Source of the DNA: Candidatus Pseudothioglobus singularis PS1
Lineage (GTDB): Bacteria > Pseudomonadota > Gammaproteobacteria > PS1 > Pseudothioglobaceae
Length of the DNA: 64,000 nucleotides
Direction: 5' to 3'
Assembly: GCF_001281385.1 (NCBI RefSeq)
Contig: NZ_CP006911.1
Location: 496,001 to 560,000 of the forward strand
The position numbers and the translations under genes were made by a program. The notes beneath the pieces were generated by a model. The model saw nothing but the letters and a program-made list of their open reading frames with translations. It had not been told where the DNA came from and searched no databases. Positions 17,517-26,704 of the stretch are shown here, piece by piece. Position 1 is the stretch's first letter, and each line of letters begins with the position of its first letter.

Positions 17517-17925
17517 CTAATTCTTTGTAGATTGTCATTAGGTAAGTTTGAGAATAATAGTCATGAAATGGAAGTTTTTTTTTGTTTAAAAATTGAAAAA
17601 TAAAGCCTATTCCTGCCAATGAAATTATTGCTAGAAAAAAACGGATAGCCGATTGCCAATAAGTTATATTGCCCCCATCCTCTTGAATAATTTCAAATTT
17701 CCATGCCCTCATCCCTAGAGTTTGTTTGCCCTTTACCCATGATATTGAAAAATATGAATACATTACTGGTAAGGTAACTAGAAAGAAAAAAAACGGATTT
17801 GTAATTGGCTCTTTATTGTTAATAAGGATTATGATTCCAGCAATAAAAAAAACAAATGAAAAGACTAGAAAGAGGTCATAAGATATTGAGCCAATTCGTC
17901 GAAAAAATGATACATTTGATTTCAT
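17506..17925 (-). CDS. RDD-family membrane protein
   Basis: 139 residues with three hydrophobic spans (about 13-32, 40-58 and 93-112). The family signature Arg near the start is present (FFRRIGSISYDLFLVF, with the usual Asp in the first helix), along with the KGKQTLGMRAWKFEII segment after helix 2. Function of these small RDD proteins is not established; some have been linked to ion transport. It overlaps ftsB by 11 bp and follows xseA by 22 bp, so it is in the same transcript. Confidence 0.8.
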   Translation of the reverse strand: MKSNVSFFRRIGSISYDLFLVFSFVFFIAGIIILINNKEPITNPFFFFLVTLPVMYSYFSISWVKGKQTLGMRAWKFEIIQEDGGNITYWQSAIRFFLAIISLAGIGFIFQFLNKKKLPFHDYYSQTYLMTIYKELDEQ

Positions 17926-17947
17926 AACTGAACGTTTAGTGAGTTAA

Positions 17948-19213
17948 TTAATTATCCTCTTTATTGACTACTTTGGAAGTAACTTTTCCATCATGAAATT
18001 GAGTAATAATCAATTCTTCAGAGTTTACTTGGTTGTGCGAAGTTACAATTTCACCTTTTTTATTTTGTGTAATTGTATATCCCCTTGATAGAGTGTTAAG
18101 CGGAGAGAGAAGGCTCAAAACACTCGCACGATTAGAGAGCTGATTTTTTTGAAGTTTTATAAAGTTTTCAGAGTAGTTTTGTAATTGAGAAATTAGCAAT
18201 TTTAGTTTTCTTTTGTTCTCATCAATGATCCGTTTATTGGTTCTTATCAGTCTGAGCTCCAAGTCGTCAAGTTTTTGTGCGTTCAGAAGAAGTTGCTGAC
18301 TTGGATCAATAATTCTTTGTCTGAGGAGAGCTAGAGAGTATTTATTGGATTCAACAGATTGCTTTATCGATTCAAGTAAATATTTTTTTAGTTTTGCGGC
18401 ATTGTAAAGGATGGCATCAACATCAGGGGTTGCAGATACAGCTGCTGCAGAAGGTGTTGGTGCTCTCAAGTCTGCAACAAAATCTGCAATTGTTGTATCA
18501 GTTTCATGACCTATCGAGCTAATGATTGGCGTTGAACAATCAAATATTGCTCTTGCAAGCTCTTCTTCATTAAATGCCCAAAGGTCCTCTAGAGAGCCTC
18601 CTCCTCTTGCAAGGATTAATACATCACAGATCTTTTGATCATCCGCTGCTTTAAGTGCTTTAATAATCTTATGGTGAGCATTTTCACCTTGAACAATCGT
18701 ATCATAGAGTAATATCTCTGATAACGGATAGCGTGATTTAAGAACTTCAATAATGTCTCTAATGACGGAGCCAGTTGATGAAGAAATGACGCCAATTTTC
18801 TCTGGATATTCTGGGATTTCTTTTTTGTTTTCAGAATCAAATAAGCCTTCCATCCGTAGCTTATTTTTAAGTTGATCAAAGGCCAACTGCAGATTTCCAA
18901 CGCCTGCTGGCTCCATCTGCTGAACAATAAGCTGAAAATCACCTCTTTGAGGATAAAGTGTGGTTACTCCTCTAATGATAACCGACATACCATTTTCAGG
19001 AGTAAACTGAATTTTGCGTTGATTTAATCTAAAAAATGCGCACCTGATTTGACTATTTTCATCTTTAAGGGAGAAATACCAGTGACCTGAAGATGGCTTA
19101 GATAAATTTGAAATCTCACCTTGTATAAAGCTTTGTGGGATGTGCTTTTCAATTGAATTCTTACACAATCTTACAAAGTGTGTAACACTATAAATTTCAT
19201 CAATATTAAACAT
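17948..19213 (-). CDS. xseA: Exodeoxyribonuclease VII large subunit
   Basis: 421 residues from the ATG at 19213, which gives the family N-terminus MFNIDEIYSVTHFVR; the frame is open further upstream but that part is not conserved. An OB-fold domain (about 1-105, with FIQGEISNLSKPSSGHWYFSLKD) binds DNA, and a catalytic domain (about 120-320) includes VISSSTGSVIRDII, RGGGSLEDLWAFNEEELARAI and PIISSIGHETDTTIADFVADLRAPTPSAAA. A coiled-coil tail follows. With XseB it degrades single-stranded DNA. The start overlaps the smr stop by 8 bp. xseB is not in the window. Confidence 0.93.
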   Translation of the reverse strand: MFNIDEIYSVTHFVRLCKNSIEKHIPQSFIQGEISNLSKPSSGHWYFSLKDENSQIRCAFFRLNQRKIQFTPENGMSVIIRGVTTLYPQRGDFQLIVQQMEPAGVGNLQLAFDQLKNKLRMEGLFDSENKKEIPEYPEKIGVISSSTGSVIRDIIEVLKSRYPLSEILLYDTIVQGENAHHKIIKALKAADDQKICDVLILARGGGSLEDLWAFNEEELARAIFDCSTPIISSIGHETDTTIADFVADLRAPTPSAAAVSATPDVDAILYNAAKLKKYLLESIKQSVESNKYSLALLRQRIIDPSQQLLLNAQKLDDLELRLIRTNKRIIDENKRKLKLLISQLQNYSENFIKLQKNQLSNRASVLSLLSPLNTLSRGYTITQNKKGEIVTSHNQVNSEELIITQFHDGKVTSKVVNKEDN

Positions 19214-19700
19214 CAGTTTTAAGGTGCACAAAGACTGCTCCAGTGCCCCCCATATCTTGAGGGCAAGAGCAAAAAGCCAAGACATTGGGGTGTTGCTTTA
19301 AGTAGTGCACAACTTGAGATTTCATAATTGAAAGCCCATTATCTGAATGATAGCCCTTGCCATGAATGATTTGAATAAATCTTTTATCAGAATGGAAATG
19401 TATAAAGTCAGATACTGATTGACATGCCTGCTCAATTTTATATCCATGCAAATCAATTGATGGAGTCGATCCAATATTACCTTGTTTCATTTTTTTTAGA
19501 ACTTTGGGCGATAAACCATCTTTAAAGTGAGTAATCACCTCAGATCCTGTTATATTGGCTTCGTATAAAAAGCTATAATTTTCAAACGGTTTACTCGAGC
19601 TCATTTTGCGAGGGTTTTGTTTTTTGTGGCTATCTTTATCAAGAGGTTTTTGGAAATCAACCGTTGATCTAAATAAAGATTTGTCGCTTTCATCAATCAT
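19206..19700 (-). CDS. Smr/MutS2-domain protein (SmrA/YfcN type)
   Basis: 164 residues from the ATG at 19700. An upstream in-frame ATG exists at 19736, but it sits inside the rpsT terminator hairpin, so the shorter start is preferred. The Smr domain (about 80-164) has the SIDLHGYKIEQACQSVSDFI start and FIQIIHGKGYHSDNGLSIMK, with the conserved D-L-H and H-G-K-G motifs. Smr domains are small endonucleases acting on DNA branches or on RNA at stalled ribosomes. It begins only 25 bp after the terminator and leads the operon that runs to ftsQ. Confidence 0.85.
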   Translation of the reverse strand: MIDESDKSLFRSTVDFQKPLDKDSHKKQNPRKMSSSKPFENYSFLYEANITGSEVITHFKDGLSPKVLKKMKQGNIGSTPSIDLHGYKIEQACQSVSDFIHFHSDKRFIQIIHGKGYHSDNGLSIMKSQVVHYLKQHPNVLAFCSCPQDMGGTGAVFVHLKTDV

Positions 19701-19720
19701 AGTATTAATCAATTTTAGAT

Positions 19721-19747
19721 ATAAAAAAACCCTCAAAAGAGGGTTTT
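19721..19747 (-). terminator. Intrinsic terminator of rpsT
   Basis: AAAACCCTC (19726-19734) and GAGGGTTTT (19739-19747) form a 9-bp stem with a four-base loop. On the minus strand it is followed by seven T. It ends rpsT transcription and lies just before the smr start. Confidence 0.85.
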
Positions 19748-19797
19748 AATTATATCAATGATTTTGTAATCAATAAATTAACCTTAAGGATAACTTA

Positions 19798-20058
19798 TTA
19801 AAGTGCCTTAATTTGGGCACTGATACGTGATTTTTTTCTTGCAGCTTGGTTTTTATGGATTAAACCTTTGCTGACCGCTTGATCCATATTTTTTTGCATA
19901 TCTGTAAAACCACTCGTGGCTTCTTTTTTGTCTCCAGCATCAATCGCATAAGTAACCTTTTTAATAAAGGTGCGTACTTTTGCTCTAATTTGAGAGTTGT
20001 GTTTGTTGCGCTTAACTGCCTGTCTTGCGCGTTTTTTAGAACCTGCTGAGTTGGCCAT
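19798..20058 (-). CDS. rpsT: 30S ribosomal protein S20
   Basis: 86 residues, highly basic, the usual length of S20, which binds 16S rRNA early in 30S assembly. The N-terminus MANSAGSKKRARQAVKRNKH and the C-terminal GLIHKNQAARKKSRISAQIK are diagnostic. It is a single-gene unit: a sigma70-type promoter lies upstream at 20094-20122 and an intrinsic terminator downstream at 19721-19747. Confidence 0.97.
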   Translation of the reverse strand: MANSAGSKKRARQAVKRNKHNSQIRAKVRTFIKKVTYAIDAGDKKEATSGFTDMQKNMDQAVSKGLIHKNQAARKKSRISAQIKAL

Positions 20059-20093
20059 ATTTATTTATTATTGCTTAAATTAAGAAAACATGA

Positions 20094-20122
20094 ATTATAG
20101 AGTCTCACCTTAATTTATGCAA
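20094..20122 (-). promoter_or_regulatory. Promoter of rpsT
   Basis: On the minus strand, TTGCAT (20117-20122) and a perfect TATAAT (20094-20099) are separated by 17 bp, 36 bp before the rpsT start codon. The -35 matches consensus only at TTG. Confidence 0.6.
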
Positions 20123-20140
20123 GCATTTGTTTGTATTAGC

Positions 20141-20746
20141 TTAATTTGCCAAAGATTTAATATATTCCAGGGTTTTCTTTTTACCCAATAACAAATGCCA
20201 AGTTTTTCCGCCCTGATTTTTCCATAAAGAGACAGCCCTGATTCCTGCTAAGAGAAGGGCCCTTATATGATTTGCAGTATGTTGATTCGATAAGTATATT
20301 TGCTCTCCACGAACCATAATTGTTGGATTGAGGCTACCCAAAGTGTTTTTATAGAGCTCAGCCAGTCGGGCAATCGAATTACTATGATAAATATCAAAAA
20401 ACTCTTGCTTATTGATAAGATTAATTTCTTCTGAGATTTGAGTTAAGAGTTTAGGTTTTTTCATTAATTTTTTTTCTAGATTAATGAGAGCTGTTGTATA
20501 GATCATAACGTTATGCATATCAATGGTTTTCTTCTCAAGAATAAGCTTTAAGGAGTCAAAGCCAATTTTAAGATCTTCAGGTGAAGTAAAAATTTCATCT
20601 ATTGAGTCGCTATTACTTACAATACTGTTAAGGCTTGCTTTATTCGAGTGACTATCACATTTTCCAGAGACGGCAAGCTGATGAACTAGCGCTGAAGACT
20701 GAAATATACTCGCTAGAGCAATAGTTTGTTTTGCTGATTTATTCAT
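20141..20746 (-). CDS. hflD: HflD-family protein
   Basis: 201 residues, mostly helical. The N-terminal QTIALASIFQSSALVHQLA and the C-terminal NHIRALLLAGIRAVSLWKNQGGKTWHLLLGK match HflD, a peripheral inner-membrane protein that in E. coli interferes with lambda CII and is encoded next to mnmA. Its normal cellular role is not firmly established. The start lies 8 bp inside the mnmA end, the same order as in enterobacteria. Confidence 0.9.
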   Translation of the reverse strand: MNKSAKQTIALASIFQSSALVHQLAVSGKCDSHSNKASLNSIVSNSDSIDEIFTSPEDLKIGFDSLKLILEKKTIDMHNVMIYTTALINLEKKLMKKPKLLTQISEEINLINKQEFFDIYHSNSIARLAELYKNTLGSLNPTIMVRGEQIYLSNQHTANHIRALLLAGIRAVSLWKNQGGKTWHLLLGKKKTLEYIKSLAN

Positions 20747-21827
20747 TGGCCCTTGATTTTATTACACTCCCTCCAAGACAAGTATCACTATTGTAAAAAA
20801 CGATTGATTGCCCTGGTGTAATAGCTCTTTGAGGATCACTAAAGTTAACTTGTATAGTTCCATCATCTTTGATATTGACACAACATTCTTGGGAAGCCTG
20901 TCGATACCGTATTTTTGCGCTGCAATTGATTGGAAACTGAGGCTCTTCATCAATCCAATGAACGTCATCTGCCACAAGTGAGTTATGGTAGAGCATTTGA
21001 TGATTACCTTGAACAGCGACAATTTTATTCGAATCAACAAGCTTATCTGCAACAAACCAGGGTTCTTGAGAGTCTCCAAATCCACCTCCGATCTCTAAAC
21101 CCTTTCTTTGGCCTATTGTATAAAAGGGGAGGCCATTATGGTGTTTAATAAACGAACCATCCTGGTCAATGATATCGCCTTTTTCTTTAGGAAGGAAAGT
21201 AGTTAAAAATTCTGAAAATGGTCTTTCACCGATAAAACATATACCTGTTGAATCTTTTTTATCTGCGTTCCCAAATTGCTGATTCTTCGCAATTTCACGC
21301 ACTTCTTTTTTATCAATTTCACCTAAAGGAAATAAGCTTTGTGAGAGTTGATCCTGGTTCAGTAAATGCAGAAAGTAACTCTGATCTTTGTTACCATCCA
21401 CTCCAGCTTTAAGGAAGTATTTTCCATTTTCATTTGCAATTCTGGCGTAGTGACCTGTAGCAATTTTATCTGCACCAAGGTCCTTTGCGTAGTCTAGAAA
21501 AGCTTTAAATTTGATTCTTTGGTTGCACAATACGTCAGGATTGGGCGTTCTACCTTTTTTATGTTCCGATAAAAAATGCTCAAAAACATCTTCCCAGTAT
21601 TCGTGAGAAAAGTTGACTGTATGCAGCTTAATTCCCAATAAGTCAGCGACCTGCTGAGCGTCTGCAAGATCTTCTGATGCACTGCAATATTCATCATCAT
21701 CATCCTCATCCCAATTTTTCATAAATAAGGCCTCAACCTGAAAGCCTTGTTGAAGTAATAAGTATGCAGTGACTGACGAATCGACACCGCCAGAAAGACC
21801 AACTATAATTTTATTTTGAGAACTCAT
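20739..21827 (-). CDS. mnmA: tRNA-specific 2-thiouridylase
   Basis: 362 residues. MnmA thiolates U34 of Lys, Glu and Gln tRNAs using sulfur relayed by Tus proteins. The PP-loop VGLSGGVDSSVTAYLL is at 9-24. The first catalytic cysteine sits in DVLCNQRIKFKAFL near residue 103, and the second in STGICFIGERPFSEF near residue 199. GHYARI follows the expected tRNA-binding region. It starts immediately after the PhoH-like gene's stop codon (adjacent bases), so these two and hflD form one transcript. Confidence 0.96.
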   Translation of the reverse strand: MSSQNKIIVGLSGGVDSSVTAYLLLQQGFQVEALFMKNWDEDDDDEYCSASEDLADAQQVADLLGIKLHTVNFSHEYWEDVFEHFLSEHKKGRTPNPDVLCNQRIKFKAFLDYAKDLGADKIATGHYARIANENGKYFLKAGVDGNKDQSYFLHLLNQDQLSQSLFPLGEIDKKEVREIAKNQQFGNADKKDSTGICFIGERPFSEFLTTFLPKEKGDIIDQDGSFIKHHNGLPFYTIGQRKGLEIGGGFGDSQEPWFVADKLVDSNKIVAVQGNHQMLYHNSLVADDVHWIDEEPQFPINCSAKIRYRQASQECCVNIKDDGTIQVNFSDPQRAITPGQSIVFYNSDTCLGGSVIKSRANE

Positions 21828-22742
21828 TTAGTTTTGGTCGTAAGCACCTACAATTTTTTTAACTAACTGGTGTCTTACAACGTCATGCGCACCGAAATGA
21901 CAAAAAGCAATTTGATCAATATTTTGAAGAATTTTGATTGCATCAGTTAGTCCAGATTGGCTTGGATTTAGTAAATCAATCTGAGTCACGTCACCTGTTA
22001 TGACCATTTTTGAGCCAAAACCCATCCTCGTTAAAAACATTTTCATTTGGGGTATTGTGGTGTTTTGAGCTTCATCAAGAATGATGTATGACTCGTTAAG
22101 TGTTCTGCCTCTCATGAAAGCTAATGGGGCAACTTCTATGACATGTTTTTCTATTAATTTATTGACTCTTTCAAAGCCAATAAACTCGTATAGAGCATCA
22201 TAAATCGGTCGCAGGTATGGGTCCACTTTTTCACTCAGGTCGCCAGGTAGAAAGCCCAATTTTTCTCCAGCCTCGACTGCTGGTCTGACTAAAACTATTC
22301 TTTTTACATTTGAATTTTCAAGGGCCTCAACAGCTCTTGCAACAGCTAAATATGTCTTTCCTGTTCCTGCAGGTCCAATCGCAAAAACTGCATCATTTTC
22401 AATGATCGAGTTCACATATTTTTGTTGGTTGTCACTTCTAATATGTATATGCTTTTTACTGGTCTTTATTGTGACTGATTTTGCCTCTCCATTTGGACGG
22501 CTGAGTGATTTGATGCTGAGATCAATATCACTAAAATCAATCGTCTTCTTTTCGGACAGGATTAATAGCTCTTGAAGGACAGAAACGGCTTTGTCAGCAT
22601 TGTCACCCTTAATATTAAAATCAGCCCCTTTATTAGAGATATCTACATCAAGATTAGTGGCTAAATTTTCTAGATTTTTATCTAAGCTTCCACAAATATT
22701 AACAAGCTGTTCAGAGCGCTTTATATTGAGAGTAAATTTCAT
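21828..22742 (-). CDS. ybeZ: PhoH-like ATPase (YbeZ)
   Basis: 304 residues. The Walker A motif AIGPAGTGKTYLAVARA begins near 119, RIVLVRPAVEAGEKLGFLPGD follows, Walker B is YIILDEAQN near 221, and the sensor region is TRMGFGSKMVITGDVTQIDL. YbeZ is an RNA-associated ATPase that acts with the endoribonuclease YbeY. In most relatives the order is miaB-ybeZ-ybeY; here a polysaccharide deacetylase of opposite strand sits between miaB and ybeZ, and ybeY is replaced by mnmA-hflD downstream. Confidence 0.92.
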   Translation of the reverse strand: MKFTLNIKRSEQLVNICGSLDKNLENLATNLDVDISNKGADFNIKGDNADKAVSVLQELLILSEKKTIDFSDIDLSIKSLSRPNGEAKSVTIKTSKKHIHIRSDNQQKYVNSIIENDAVFAIGPAGTGKTYLAVARAVEALENSNVKRIVLVRPAVEAGEKLGFLPGDLSEKVDPYLRPIYDALYEFIGFERVNKLIEKHVIEVAPLAFMRGRTLNESYIILDEAQNTTIPQMKMFLTRMGFGSKMVITGDVTQIDLLNPSQSGLTDAIKILQNIDQIAFCHFGAHDVVRHQLVKKIVGAYDQN

Positions 22743-22823
22743 GATTTATATTTTACTGAATTCCATTGAAAACAAATGTTAAGTTGCATGATTTTGCTTC
22801 ATAATTAATTTATCATTTAACTT

Positions 22824-23846
22824 ATGAATCTATCTAAAATCCTCTTAAAGCTCTTAGTAGTAATTTTAATTTATACTCCTTTTAGTTCGCATGCTCTAGA
22901 GAATGACTGCGTTCTTCTTGTGTATCATCGTTTCTCTGATGACGGACCTAAGTCAACGAGCACCTCACCAGAGATCTTTAAGCAGCACCTAGAATACTTA
23001 AAAAATAATAATTACAGTGTTCTTCCATTAAAAAATGTAATCAGTAGTCTGCAGTCAAAAGAAAGCTTGCCATCCAATTGCATAAGTCTTACAGCGGACG
23101 ATGGTTTTTTATCAATCTACACTGAAGCTTATCCATTGTTAGTTGAATATCAATTTCCGATGTCAGTTTTTGTATCTACCAACCCTATTGATAAAAAATA
23201 TGCATCTATGATGACCTGGAGTCAACTTCGTGAAATGGCACCTTTGGTCGATATTTATAACCATAGCGTTAATCATCTTCATTTAGTTAATCAGAGTGCT
23301 CAGATTATTGAAGATGAGATCCTTTCAGCCCAGGAAAGGATAGCGACTGAAATGAGCACAAATGATAAGTTTTTTGCTTATCCATATGGGGAGTTTGATG
23401 ACTCGTCTTACTCGTACCTTAAGTCAGAGGGTTACATTGCCTTTGGACAGCAGTCTGGCGTTGCAAGTCAAACAAGTGACTTTTTAAATATACCTAGATT
23501 TTCAATGTCAGGGCCGTATGCACAAATGAATAGTTTTTCTCTCAAAGTTAAAACACTAGCCATGCCGATTGAAAGCTCTGATCCGAGGTCAATGATTTTT
23601 TCAGGAGATCTGATGCCGGTATTGAATCTTAACTTCTCTCGAGAGTTGACCAGCTATGAAAAAAGTAATTTTTCTTGCTATGTCTCTGGTCAGGATAAGG
23701 TTAATCTTAAATGGGATGGTCTGCAGTCAGTCAGTATATGGCCAAATGAGCCTCTAGCAATTGGACGCAGCCGATATAACTGCACTATGCCCTATAAAGA
23801 GGCAGGGCGATATTATTGGTTTTCAAAGTTATGGCTAAGGCTCTGA
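22824..23846 (+). CDS. Secreted polysaccharide deacetylase (NodB domain)
   Basis: 340 residues. A Sec signal peptide (about 1-24) ends SSHALEN, so the enzyme is periplasmic or outer-surface. The NodB domain (about 27-225) has [10 protein letters not shown], the metal and base aspartates in LTADDGF (most members have TFDDG, so Ala replaces Phe), and the zinc histidines in [21 protein letters not shown] is the next motif. About 100 C-terminal residues form a separate beta-rich region with two or three Cys. Likely substrates are poly-N-acetylglucosamine or other acetylated glycans. It is a lone plus-strand gene that breaks the miaB-ybeZ pairing. Confidence 0.83.
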   Translation: MNLSKILLKLLVVILIYTPFSSHALENDCVLLVYHRFSDDGPKSTSTSPEIFKQHLEYLKNNNYSVLPLKNVISSLQSKESLPSNCISLTADDGFLSIYTEAYPLLVEYQFPMSVFVSTNPIDKKYASMMTWSQLREMAPLVDIYNHSVNHLHLVNQSAQIIEDEILSAQERIATEMSTNDKFFAYPYGEFDDSSYSYLKSEGYIAFGQQSGVASQTSDFLNIPRFSMSGPYAQMNSFSLKVKTLAMPIESSDPRSMIFSGDLMPVLNLNFSRELTSYEKSNFSCYVSGQDKVNLKWDGLQSVSIWPNEPLAIGRSRYNCTMPYKEAGRYYWFSKLWLRL

Positions 23847-25172
23847 TTTTTTTACTAAACTAGCCTGAAGAGAGTTCCCAATTCCATCGAGAATCTTGAC
23901 TGTTACTATCTTTCCAATGAGATCACTGCTTCCAGTAAAGTGAGCAGTTCTCATATTTTCAGTTCTAGCGGATAAGGTCCCACCTTTTTTTGAAGCACCT
24001 TCAACTAAAACTTGTTGAAGACTCCCAATCATGGATTTAGAAATCTCTTCAGTGTTAGCATTCAGCCTATCTTGAATAATTGCAAGTCTTTGTTTTTTTA
24101 TTTCTGAGCTTACATCATCTGGCATACTTGAGGCTATAGTGCCAGGTCTTTTAGAGTAGATAAAACTGAAAGATTTATCAAAGCCAATTTCAGCAATTAA
24201 GCTTAGAGTATCGTTAAAGTCCTTTTCTGTTTCACCAGGAAAGCCGATAATAAAATCTGAAGAAATAGATATATCAGGCCTAATCTTCTTTAAATTTCTT
24301 ATCTTAGATTTATACTCAATTGCAGTGTGCCCCCTTTTCATTAGCCCTAGTATTTTGTCTGAGCCACTTTGGACTGGAAGGTGAAGGTGAGAGACCAGTT
24401 CTGGCACTTCGGCGTATGCATCAATCAATCGATTACTGAACTCTACAGGGTGTGACGTAGTATATCTTATTCGCTCGATGCCAGTAATTTGGGCAACGAT
24501 TGCAATTAAAAGAGCTAAATCAGCAATTTCTCCATCATCCATTAAGCCTCTATAGGAGTTCACATTTTGCCCTAAAAGATTCACTTCTTTAACACCCTGA
24601 TTCGCTAGTGTTTCGACTTCTTGAATTACATCATTGAATGGCCTAGATATTTCTTCACCTCTTGTGTAGGGGACGACACAAAATGTGCAGTATTTGCTGC
24701 ATCCTTCCATGATCGAAACAAAAGCAGAAGCGCCATCACTGTGAGGCTCAGGCAAGTGGTCAAATTTTTCAATTTCAGGGAAAGAAATATCAATACTTAT
24801 TTCATTTTCATTGAGTGCTTCATTCAGCATGTTTGGAAGTCGATGAAGAGTTTGAGGTCCAAATATCATATCAACGTATGGAGCTCTTTTGAGAATGAGA
24901 TCACCTTCTTGAGAAGCAACACAGCCACCGACTCCAATCACTAAGTTTGGATTTTTTTCTTTCAGTTTTCTCCAGCGACCTAATTGGTGAAATAGCTTAT
25001 CTTCAGCTTTTTCGCGAATAGAGCAGGTGTTTATTAATAAAACGTCAGCTTCGCTAATATCTTCAGTTAGATCTAAGTCATGGGATGCTTTAAGGACGTC
25101 ACTCATTTTATTAGAATCGTACTCATTCATTTGGCACCCAAAAGTGCGAATATGAAGCTTGGAGATGGTCAT
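23835..25172 (-). CDS. miaB: tRNA-2-methylthio-N6-dimethylallyladenosine synthase
   Basis: 445 residues, normal length. This radical-SAM methylthiotransferase acts on i6A37 made by MiaA. The N-terminal domain holds three cluster cysteines in [23 protein letters not shown] and GVGGCVASQ. The radical-SAM motif [17 protein letters not shown] is near residue 159, and a C-terminal TRAM domain starts around 380. It consumes two SAM, which ties it to metK and ahcY at 28-31 kb. It overlaps the convergent deacetylase by 12 bp and is adjacent to mscS. Confidence 0.96.
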   Translation of the reverse strand: MTISKLHIRTFGCQMNEYDSNKMSDVLKASHDLDLTEDISEADVLLINTCSIREKAEDKLFHQLGRWRKLKEKNPNLVIGVGGCVASQEGDLILKRAPYVDMIFGPQTLHRLPNMLNEALNENEISIDISFPEIEKFDHLPEPHSDGASAFVSIMEGCSKYCTFCVVPYTRGEEISRPFNDVIQEVETLANQGVKEVNLLGQNVNSYRGLMDDGEIADLALLIAIVAQITGIERIRYTTSHPVEFSNRLIDAYAEVPELVSHLHLPVQSGSDKILGLMKRGHTAIEYKSKIRNLKKIRPDISISSDFIIGFPGETEKDFNDTLSLIAEIGFDKSFSFIYSKRPGTIASSMPDDVSSEIKKQRLAIIQDRLNANTEEISKSMIGSLQQVLVEGASKKGGTLSARTENMRTAHFTGSSDLIGKIVTVKILDGIGNSLQASLVKKSEP

Positions 25173-26207
25173 TTATGCTTTCTGAATGTGTAAAGTTTGA
25201 GTGGGGTATGCAATCTCAGCACCATGATCAGCAATGATGTGAGCTATATCAAGGAGTAACTTTCCTTTAAATTTCTTAAATTCGCCTGCATCTGTAAGAG
25301 AGCTGGATGCCCAAATAACAAAGTCTAGTGATGACGCATTAAATAAATCAAAATTAACTCGACAAGGTAGGTCATTATCAATGTTTGCGCTATTCGTTAA
25401 TAGCTCTTCTACTTTTTTGATGATACTCTCCATTTGTGCAATGTCATCATATCTAATTCCAATAACTTCATGTATTTGTCTATTGGTCATCCTCGATGGA
25501 GTTTCAATTGGGATTGTGGCAAAGATCGAGTTTGGAACGTAGACCGGATTTTTAGTGAACGTTCTAATTCGTGTCATCCTCCAGCCAATTTTCTCTACAA
25601 CGCCTTCGATACTTTTGTCAGTTGTTCGAATCCAGTCACCAGTTGAGAATGGCTTGTCCATTTGAATCATGAGGCCACCAAAAACATTCGCAAGCATATC
25701 TTTTGCTGCAAAGCCAACAACGATTCCACCAACACCACCCAGGGTAAGAATGGAAGAGACCGCATAACCATAAAATTGAGCAACGCCAAGGATGATAGCA
25801 AATACAAAAAGAATCTTAACTAAGCGCGTAAAGAGTCGAATAGAGTCTTTATCAACACTGCCTTCAGATTCTAAAAGATAGTTTTCAACGCTTGAGATTA
25901 ATCTTAAGATTCCCCAAGTTAAAATAAATACTGGTGCAATAGCGATATAGCCGACAATATCATTTAATGATTGAATCTCAGATGTTAACTCTTTTAGAGA
26001 AAAATATAGCCAGCCATACCAAATGAGAAGTTTAAGTGGCGCTGAAATAGCACCAATTAAATAATCATCGATTTGGGTTTTGGTGCTCCCAGAGTGTTTG
26101 GTAATTTGTTTTAAAATACTACCTAAAACAACATGCGTAATAATCGTAATGACCAGAAGAACTGCAATGGTTTGAATTGGGCTTATATTTTGGATAAAGT
26201 CGTTCAT
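25173..26207 (-). CDS. Small-conductance mechanosensitive channel (MscS family)
   Basis: 344 residues with about four transmembrane helices in the first 170. The pore-lining helix and cap of the cytoplasmic domain are recognised from GGVGGIVVGFAAKDMLANVFGG (near 155-176) and MDKPFSTGDWIRT. The C-terminal alpha-beta domain follows. MscS channels release solutes on hypo-osmotic shock. It has two more predicted N-terminal helices than E. coli MscS. Its start codon overlaps the stop of the M23 lipoprotein as TGATG on the minus strand, so the two are coupled. Confidence 0.88.
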   Translation of the reverse strand: MNDFIQNISPIQTIAVLLVITIITHVVLGSILKQITKHSGSTKTQIDDYLIGAISAPLKLLIWYGWLYFSLKELTSEIQSLNDIVGYIAIAPVFILTWGILRLISSVENYLLESEGSVDKDSIRLFTRLVKILFVFAIILGVAQFYGYAVSSILTLGGVGGIVVGFAAKDMLANVFGGLMIQMDKPFSTGDWIRTTDKSIEGVVEKIGWRMTRIRTFTKNPVYVPNSIFATIPIETPSRMTNRQIHEVIGIRYDDIAQMESIIKKVEELLTNSANIDNDLPCRVNFDLFNASSLDFVIWASSSLTDAGEFKKFKGKLLLDIAHIIADHGAEIAYPTQTLHIQKA

Positions 26208-26704
26208 CAGAGGTATTTTAATGGATTAATAGGTTCTTCGTATTTTTTCATTTCGAAATAAAAAGGTTTGTCACCAGTTAATGCAATTAACTGACCCTTT
26301 TCAATTGTGTCACCCTCAATCACAAGCAGCTCTTGATTTTGGTTGTAGATGCTATAAAAACCATAAGAGTGTTTAATTATGATCATCTTTCCATAACTCG
26401 CCATCCTGTCTCCACTGTATACCACTTCACCTTTTCTTACTGCCCTTACCTCTTGGCCTGAGCTATTATTATAAGTCAGACCAAAATGACCGTCCTTTTC
26501 TGAATAGTTTTTAAGAATTGATGAGTCAACTGGCAATGACCAGTCCTTTTTAATATTTTTTTTGCTTGATTTGGATGAAGTTTTTGAGCTTTTTACATCA
26601 ATTACGTTGAATGATTTTTCTTCAACAGTAACTTGCCCAGGCTGGTTCGTTAGGCAGCCTGATAGAAAAATTAATAAGAGAAGATTTATTAGTTTAGTAT
26701 TCAT
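26207..26704 (-). CDS. NlpD-like lipoprotein with degenerate M23 (LytM) domain
   Basis: 165 residues from the ATG at 26704, which gives a clean lipoprotein signal (NLLLLIFLSGC); an in-frame ATG six codons earlier lacks it. A Ser/Lys-rich linker precedes the LytM fold (about 85-165): VRAVRKGEVVYSGDRMASYG, IIIKHSYGFYSIYNQN, and FYFEMKKYEEPINPLKYL. The zinc ligands of active M23 peptidases are lost: HxG/xxxD, the YAH His and the LHFE His are all replaced. Such proteins, like E. coli NlpD and EnvC, activate amidases rather than cleave peptidoglycan. LysM, present in NlpD, is missing here. Confidence 0.75.
   Translation of the reverse strand: MNTKLINLLLLIFLSGCLTNQPGQVTVEEKSFNVIDVKSSKTSSKSSKKNIKKDWSLPVDSSILKNYSEKDGHFGLTYNNSSGQEVRAVRKGEVVYSGDRMASYGKMIIIKHSYGFYSIYNQNQELLVIEGDTIEKGQLIALTGDKPFYFEMKKYEEPINPLKYL

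Noticed and set aside
19214-19285. Upstream extension of xseA by 24 codons
   Set aside because: It lies wholly inside the smr coding region and does not resemble the XseA N-terminus, which starts MFNIDEIYSVTHF.
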